From Kitasatospora kifunensis (lineage in GTDB: Bacteria > Actinomycetota > Actinomycetes > Streptomycetales > Streptomycetaceae), in the NCBI RefSeq assembly GCF_014203855.1, contig NZ_JACHJV010000001.1:5270001-5334000 (forward strand): a stretch of 64,000 nucleotides of DNA, given 5' to 3'. A program made the position numbers and the translations under genes. Under the pieces are notes generated by a model that ran no database searches, was not told the origin of the DNA, and worked only from the letters and a program-made list of their open reading frames with translations. Positions 60,687-64,000 of this stretch are shown here, in pieces (the first letter of the stretch is position 1; each line of letters begins with the position of its first letter).

Positions 60687-61406
60687 TCAGGCCTGCCTGG
60701 TGCCGGAGCCGGTGTCGGTGCCGTCCTGGCCGCCGGTCTCGGCGCTGCCCGAGCCGTCGGCCGAGTCGCCCTCCTGCGGGGCCGGCTTGTCGGCGAAGCC
60801 GTCCACCGCGCCCTTGGCCTTCTCGGTGCCGGTGGCGATCTTGTCGCTGTACTTGCCCTTGGTGGCCTTGTCGATCGCTTCGCCCGCCTTGTCGACGAAC
60901 TGGTCGATCTGCTCGTTGTGCTGGCCCGCCAGGTGGCTCGCCTTCTCCTTGAGGTCCCCGGCGAGTTCCTCGGCCTTGCCCTTGAGGTTGTCCATCAGGC
61001 CCATGGCTTCGTCTCCTGTGTCAGGCCGCTCGGGTCGGCTCTGCGGGTGGGCGTCCTCGGTCGGCTCCACGCCCTGCGCGGCTGCCGCCAGTGCCGCGGC
61101 CAGCAGCTCGGCGACGTCCGGCGCCAGTGCGGCGACCTCCGGCGCGAGCGTCGGGGGAGCCGGGGCGAGCGCCGACTCGAGGTCCGCGGCCGCGGCGGGC
61201 GGTGCCTCGTGCGGGAACTCGCCGGACTCGGCCTCCGGAGCCGTGCGTGCGGCCGGGACGCCGGGCGGCGACTCCTGCTGCGCGCTCTCGGTCGACTCCG
61301 GCGCCGACCGTTCTGGCGCGGCGAGCACGGCGACCGAACCGCCGTCCGCCACCCCGGTCGGCGGCGCCTCGGTCGCACGACGACGGAACCAGCTGAAAAC
61401 ACCCAT
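60687..61406 (-). CDS. Rv0909-like antitoxin-domain protein with in-frame upstream extension
   Basis: The frame from ATG 61406 (GGGAGAAG upstream) encodes 239 aa. Residues 1-134 (MGVFSWFRRRATEAPP..., Ala/Pro/Glu-rich) resemble a separate small protein found here in Streptomyces. Residues 135-239 start again with MGLMDNLKGKAEELAGDLKE, the Rv0909/MT0933-type antitoxin family, ending with KGKYSDKIATGTEKAKGAVD and an acidic disordered tail. The second Met (ATG 61004) has its own strong site AGGAG 9-10 bp upstream, so a 105-aa antitoxin-like product is probably made on its own. No stop separates the two. The toxin partner is not evident nearby. Confidence 0.7.
   Translation of the reverse strand: MGVFSWFRRRATEAPPTGVADGGSVAVLAAPERSAPESTESAQQESPPGVPAARTAPEAESGEFPHEAPPAAAADLESALAPAPPTLAPEVAALAPDVAELLAAALAAAAQGVEPTEDAHPQSRPERPDTGDEAMGLMDNLKGKAEELAGDLKEKASHLAGQHNEQIDQFVDKAGEAIDKATKGKYSDKIATGTEKAKGAVDGFADKPAPQEGDSADGSGSAETGGQDGTDTGSGTRQA
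61005..61021 (-). promoter_or_regulatory. Internal ribosome site for the antitoxin-like domain
   Basis: On the minus strand CACAGGAGACGAAGCC precedes the internal ATG at 61004. The AGGAG at this spacing is one of the best ribosome sites in the window, which argues that translation starts here independently of the upstream frame. Confidence 0.7.
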
Positions 61407-61544
61407 ATCTTCTCCCAACCTACGCGGTCTGCGGCGGACCCGGGGGCCGGTTCTGCGGCGAGCCGGTGCAGAGTGCCGCCCATCCGGGGAACGAGCGGAG
61501 CGGTGGCCGGTCACGTCCCCCGTTCGGATGAGGGCCTGTCCCTG

Positions 61545-61576
61545 GCGAGACTTGACGGTTTGCGAGACTTGACGGT
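61545..61576 (+). repeat. Two direct copies of GCGAGACTTGACGGT before miaA
   Basis: Copies at 61545-61559 and 61562-61576 are 17 bp apart. The miaA GTG start follows the second copy directly. Each copy contains TTGAC, which resembles a -35 hexamer, but neither is placed to act as one for miaA without a clear -10. Confidence 0.7.
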
Positions 61577-62512
61577 GTGAGCAGCTCCTTTTCCCGCATC
61601 CCGGTGGTCTCAGTGGTCGGTGCCACCGCGGCCGGCAAGTCCGATCTGGCCGTCGCGCTGGCCCGAGCACTGGGCGGCGAGGTGATCAACACCGACTCGA
61701 TGCAGCTCTACCGGGGCATGGACATCGGTACCGCCAAGCTCACCACCGCCGAACGCGAGGGGATCCCGCACCACCTGCTGGACGTCTGGGAGGTCACCGA
61801 GACCGCGAGCGTGGCCGAGTACCAGCGGCTGGCCAGGGCCGAGATCGACCGCCTGTTGGCGGCAGGGCGCCCGCCGGTGCTGGTCGGCGGCTCGGGTCTG
61901 TACGTGCGCGCGGCGATCGACGAGATGGAGTTTCCGGGGACCGACCCGGTCGTGCGGGCCCACCTGGAGGCGGAGCTGACCGAGCAGGGGCCTGCCACGC
62001 TGCACGCCCGGCTGGCCGTGCTCGACCCGGCCGCCGCGGTCGCGATCCTGCCCAGCAACGGCCGGCGGATCGTGCGGGCGCTGGAGGTCATCGAGCTGAC
62101 CGGTCGCCCGTTCACCGCCAGCCTGCCGAGCAACACCGCGGTCTACCCGGCGGTCCAGCTCGGCGTGGCCGTGCCGCGTCCGGAGCTGGACGAGCGGATC
62201 GCCCTGCGGGTGGACCGGATGTGGCAGGCCGGTCTGCTGGAGGAGGTGCGGGCGCTGGAGGCGCGTGGATTGCGCGAGGGGCTGACGGCCGGTCGGGCCC
62301 TCGGTTACCAACAGGTGCTGGCGCACTTCTCGGGCGAGTGCACCGAGGAGGAGGCGCGGGCCGAGACGGTGCGCGCCACCAAGCGGTTCGCGCGCCGTCA
62401 GGAGTCCTGGTTCCGCCGGGACGAGCGGATCCACTGGCTCGAGCGGCCTGCCGGGGCCGACCCTGCCGACCTGCTGGAACGGTCGCTGAAGCTGATCGAA
62501 GAGTCGTTCTGA
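61577..62512 (+). CDS. miaA: tRNA dimethylallyltransferase MiaA
   Basis: This 311-aa enzyme transfers a dimethylallyl group to A37 of tRNA. It has the P-loop VVGATAAGKSDLAVALA, the substrate motif INTDSMQLYRGMDIGTAK, the catalytic-site region IPHHLLDVWEVTETASVAEYQRLA, VGGSGLYVRAAID, and the RALEVIELTGRPF and TKRFARRQESWFRRD segments. GTG at 61577 gives the usual N-terminus. Its product is the substrate of MiaB encoded upstream. Confidence 0.95.
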   Translation: MSSSFSRIPVVSVVGATAAGKSDLAVALARALGGEVINTDSMQLYRGMDIGTAKLTTAEREGIPHHLLDVWEVTETASVAEYQRLARAEIDRLLAAGRPPVLVGGSGLYVRAAIDEMEFPGTDPVVRAHLEAELTEQGPATLHARLAVLDPAAAVAILPSNGRRIVRALEVIELTGRPFTASLPSNTAVYPAVQLGVAVPRPELDERIALRVDRMWQAGLLEEVRALEARGLREGLTAGRALGYQQVLAHFSGECTEEEARAETVRATKRFARRQESWFRRDERIHWLERPAGADPADLLERSLKLIEESF

Positions 62513-62763
62513 CGGCGGGTTCAGGCCGGGCGGGGCACCGGATTCAGCCATCCGCCGGTGCAGCTGCGCTCGCACGTGCAGGTGCAGGAGGAAGCCGGGA
62601 TTACAGCCGGATCACGTCATGGCCACGGATCACCCGGTGACCCGGGTTACGCGCTGTGAGCGCGTTGGGACATGCCATTATCGAGGCAAGAGGGGCCGGT
62701 CGCGCGGGCCGGGCCCATCCGTTCGCGAGTTCCGGCTCGTGTCGAACTGTCAGGGGAGGCCGC

Positions 62764-63438
62764 GTGTCCACGGGTCCCGGCCCCGAAACCGAGCAGTTCC
62801 CGCACCATGCCCTGGACCTGCCAGGGGCAGCGCACGGCCTCGACGCACCGGAGGCCGGCCTCGGCGCGATCACTGACCTGGCCGAGGAGGCGTTCGCCCT
62901 GCCGCCCACCGACCTGCTGCCGCCCGCTCCGCTGCTCGCGCCTGGCGACCCGCTGTTGGACGACCCGCTGCTGGACGGTCCGCTATTGGATGACCCGCTG
63001 CTGGACGGTCCGCTGTTGGACGACGCCGCGCTGCTGATCGGCGACGCGTCGCGGGAGACCGATCCGGACGCCCCGCTCGGTCCGCTGGGCGACCCGGTGG
63101 TACTGGAGCGCGAGATCAGACCGCGCCGTCGGCTGCGCTGGTGGCAGATCCTGCCGATCGTGCTGATCGGGGTGGCCGGCTCGCTGATGTTCGCCTTCCC
63201 GCTGGCCTTCGGCTCCGGCGACGGCGGCGCCATGGTCGGCATGCTCGGTCTGCTGCTCACCTCCGCCTCGGTGGGCTGGGGCGGGATGGCGGCCCGCCGG
63301 GCCGGCTACGCCTGGCCCGGCCTGCCCCGGCGCGGCTCGGGTCGGCGGGCGGCCTGGCAGGCCATCGTCGTCTACACACTGATCGCCTGCGCCGCTTTCG
63401 GTCTTGCGGTCTGGCGGGTCGTTCAGCTGCGTTCCTGA
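62764..63438 (+). CDS. Small integral membrane protein with DPLLD repeats, unrecognised
   Basis: This 224-aa protein starts at GTG 62764 with GGGGAGG 4 bp upstream. The N-terminal half is acidic and disordered, with five repeats of a Leu-Leu-Asp-x-Pro pentapeptide (residues 62-87). After a basic turn (REIRPRRRLRWW) come three membrane helices (QILPIVLIGVAGSLMFAFPL, GAMVGMLGLLLTSASVGWGG, AIVVYTLIACAAFGLAVWRV). It lies between miaA and dapF, a position often held by a short Streptomyces membrane protein of unknown function. Confidence 0.72.
   Translation: MSTGPGPETEQFPHHALDLPGAAHGLDAPEAGLGAITDLAEEAFALPPTDLLPPAPLLAPGDPLLDDPLLDGPLLDDPLLDGPLLDDAALLIGDASRETDPDAPLGPLGDPVVLEREIRPRRRLRWWQILPIVLIGVAGSLMFAFPLAFGSGDGGAMVGMLGLLLTSASVGWGGMAARRAGYAWPGLPRRGSGRRAAWQAIVVYTLIACAAFGLAVWRVVQLRS
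62947..63024 (+). repeat. Tandem repeat encoding DPLLD/GPLLD pentapeptides
   Basis: The 78-bp stretch encodes alternating DPLLD and GPLLD units. The DNA repeats at 30 bp with few changes (GACCCGCTGCTGGACGGTCC recurs exactly). Confidence 0.85.
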
Positions 63439-63526
63439 CGCCGCTCTCCTCGCCCGCGGCCGGTGCCCCTCCCCGCTGCCCGCGGCCAGCCGGTGGGGCG
63501 TCGTCCCTGGTGAGTACCATCGCAGG

Positions 63527-64000
63527 GTGAGCGCATCCACCCCGCAGGGCCTGCCCTTTCTCAAGGGTCACGGCACCGAGAACGACTTCGTGATCATCCC
63601 CGACTTCGACGGCCTGCTGCGGCTGGGCCCGGCCGAGGTGGCCCGGCTGTGCGACCGGCGCGCGGGGATCGGCGGCGACGGCCTGCTGCGCGTGGTCCGC
63701 TCGGCCCGGGACGAGGCCGCGGCCGCACTGGCCGAGCAGGCCGAGTGGTTCATGGACTACCGCAACTCCGACGGCAGCGTCGCCGAGATGTGCGGCAACG
63801 GCGTGCGGGTCTTCGCCCGCTACCTGGTGCACGCCGGGCTGGCCGAGCCGGGGCCGCTCGCGGTGGCCACCCGGGCCGGGGTGCGTCACGTGCTGGTCGC
63901 CGAGGACGGCCCGGACGGTACGCCCGGCGAGATCACCGTGGACATGGGGCGGGCGCTGCTGCCCGGGCCTGACGACATCGAGGTGGCGGTGGGGGAGCGG
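63527..64000 (+). CDS. dapF: Diaminopimelate epimerase, N-terminal part
   Basis: The frame is open from GTG 63527 to the window edge, 158 codons so far of about 280-290 expected. It converts LL- to meso-diaminopimelate for lysine and peptidoglycan (Streptomyces uses the LL form in its wall, so DapF mainly feeds lysine). Visible motifs: LPFLKGHGTENDFVIIPDFDG with the conserved Asn, DRRAGIGGDGLLRV, and the first catalytic Cys in YRNSDGSVAEMCGNGVRVFARYL. TACCAT (63515-63520) ends 6 bp before the GTG, indicating a leaderless mRNA. Confidence 0.93.
   Translation, partial: MSASTPQGLPFLKGHGTENDFVIIPDFDGLLRLGPAEVARLCDRRAGIGGDGLLRVVRSARDEAAAALAEQAEWFMDYRNSDGSVAEMCGNGVRVFARYLVHAGLAEPGPLAVATRAGVRHVLVAEDGPDGTPGEITVDMGRALLPGPDDIEVAVGER

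Overview
The window is GC-rich actinobacterial chromosome, most likely family Streptomycetaceae (Streptomyces, Kitasatospora or Streptacidiphilus). The 16S/23S/5S operon has Streptomyces-type ends and no tRNA in the spacer. Gene content and order (osaA-osaB-ftsK-rodZ-like-rimO-pgsA-cinA-clgR ... recA-recX ... miaB ... miaA ... dapF) match the conserved core of Streptomyces as I remember it. GTG and TTG starts are frequent, and many genes seem to be read from leaderless mRNAs. I ran no database search; family calls are pattern recognition from the translated sequence.

Layout. 1-8.6 kb: end of a universal-stress gene, then a leucine (isovalerate) degradation block on the minus strand (carboxyltransferase, biotin carboxylase, HMG-CoA lyase, acyl-CoA dehydrogenase), facing a divergent TetR regulator across a perfect 10-bp inverted repeat. 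8.9-19.1 kb: a fused four-domain ABC exporter, an MFS permease, an R2K-type ATP-grasp protein, an unrecognised regulator-like protein, an LD-carboxypeptidase homologue and a P-loop sugar/nucleoside kinase. 19.1-24.9 kb: a complete rRNA operon with leader, processing stem and strong terminator. 24.9-29.6 kb: a PAP2 membrane enzyme, an acetate permease and a large SpoIIE-type phosphatase.

29.8-43.2 kb: OsaA (hybrid kinase with a long HAMP ladder), OsaB, the FtsK translocase, a RodZ-like protein and the overlapping run rimO-pgsA-cinA, then clgR and a small membrane protein. 43.1-53.9 kb is a DNA-repair segment: an Lhr-type helicase, a secreted subtilase, a DUF3046 protein, recA, recX and an FAD monooxygenase. 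Both recA and lhr carry a RecA-NDp-type damage promoter. 54.0-58.2 kb: a decayed gluA remnant, an OmpR-family two-component system, a bounded inverted-repeat element and a TAXI solute-binding protein. 58.2-64 kb: miaB, a LigB-like protein, an Rv0909-type antitoxin-like protein, miaA, a small membrane protein and the 5' part of dapF.

I see no prophage, CRISPR array, intact insertion sequence or biosynthetic cluster. The most interesting items are the gluA remnant, the shared damage promoter of recA and lhr, the clgR leader ORF with its C-terminal Ala-Ala, the almost identical tandem HAMP duplication in osaA, the two-component/TAXI pair with no TRAP permease, and the 188-bp element with 22-bp inverted ends.
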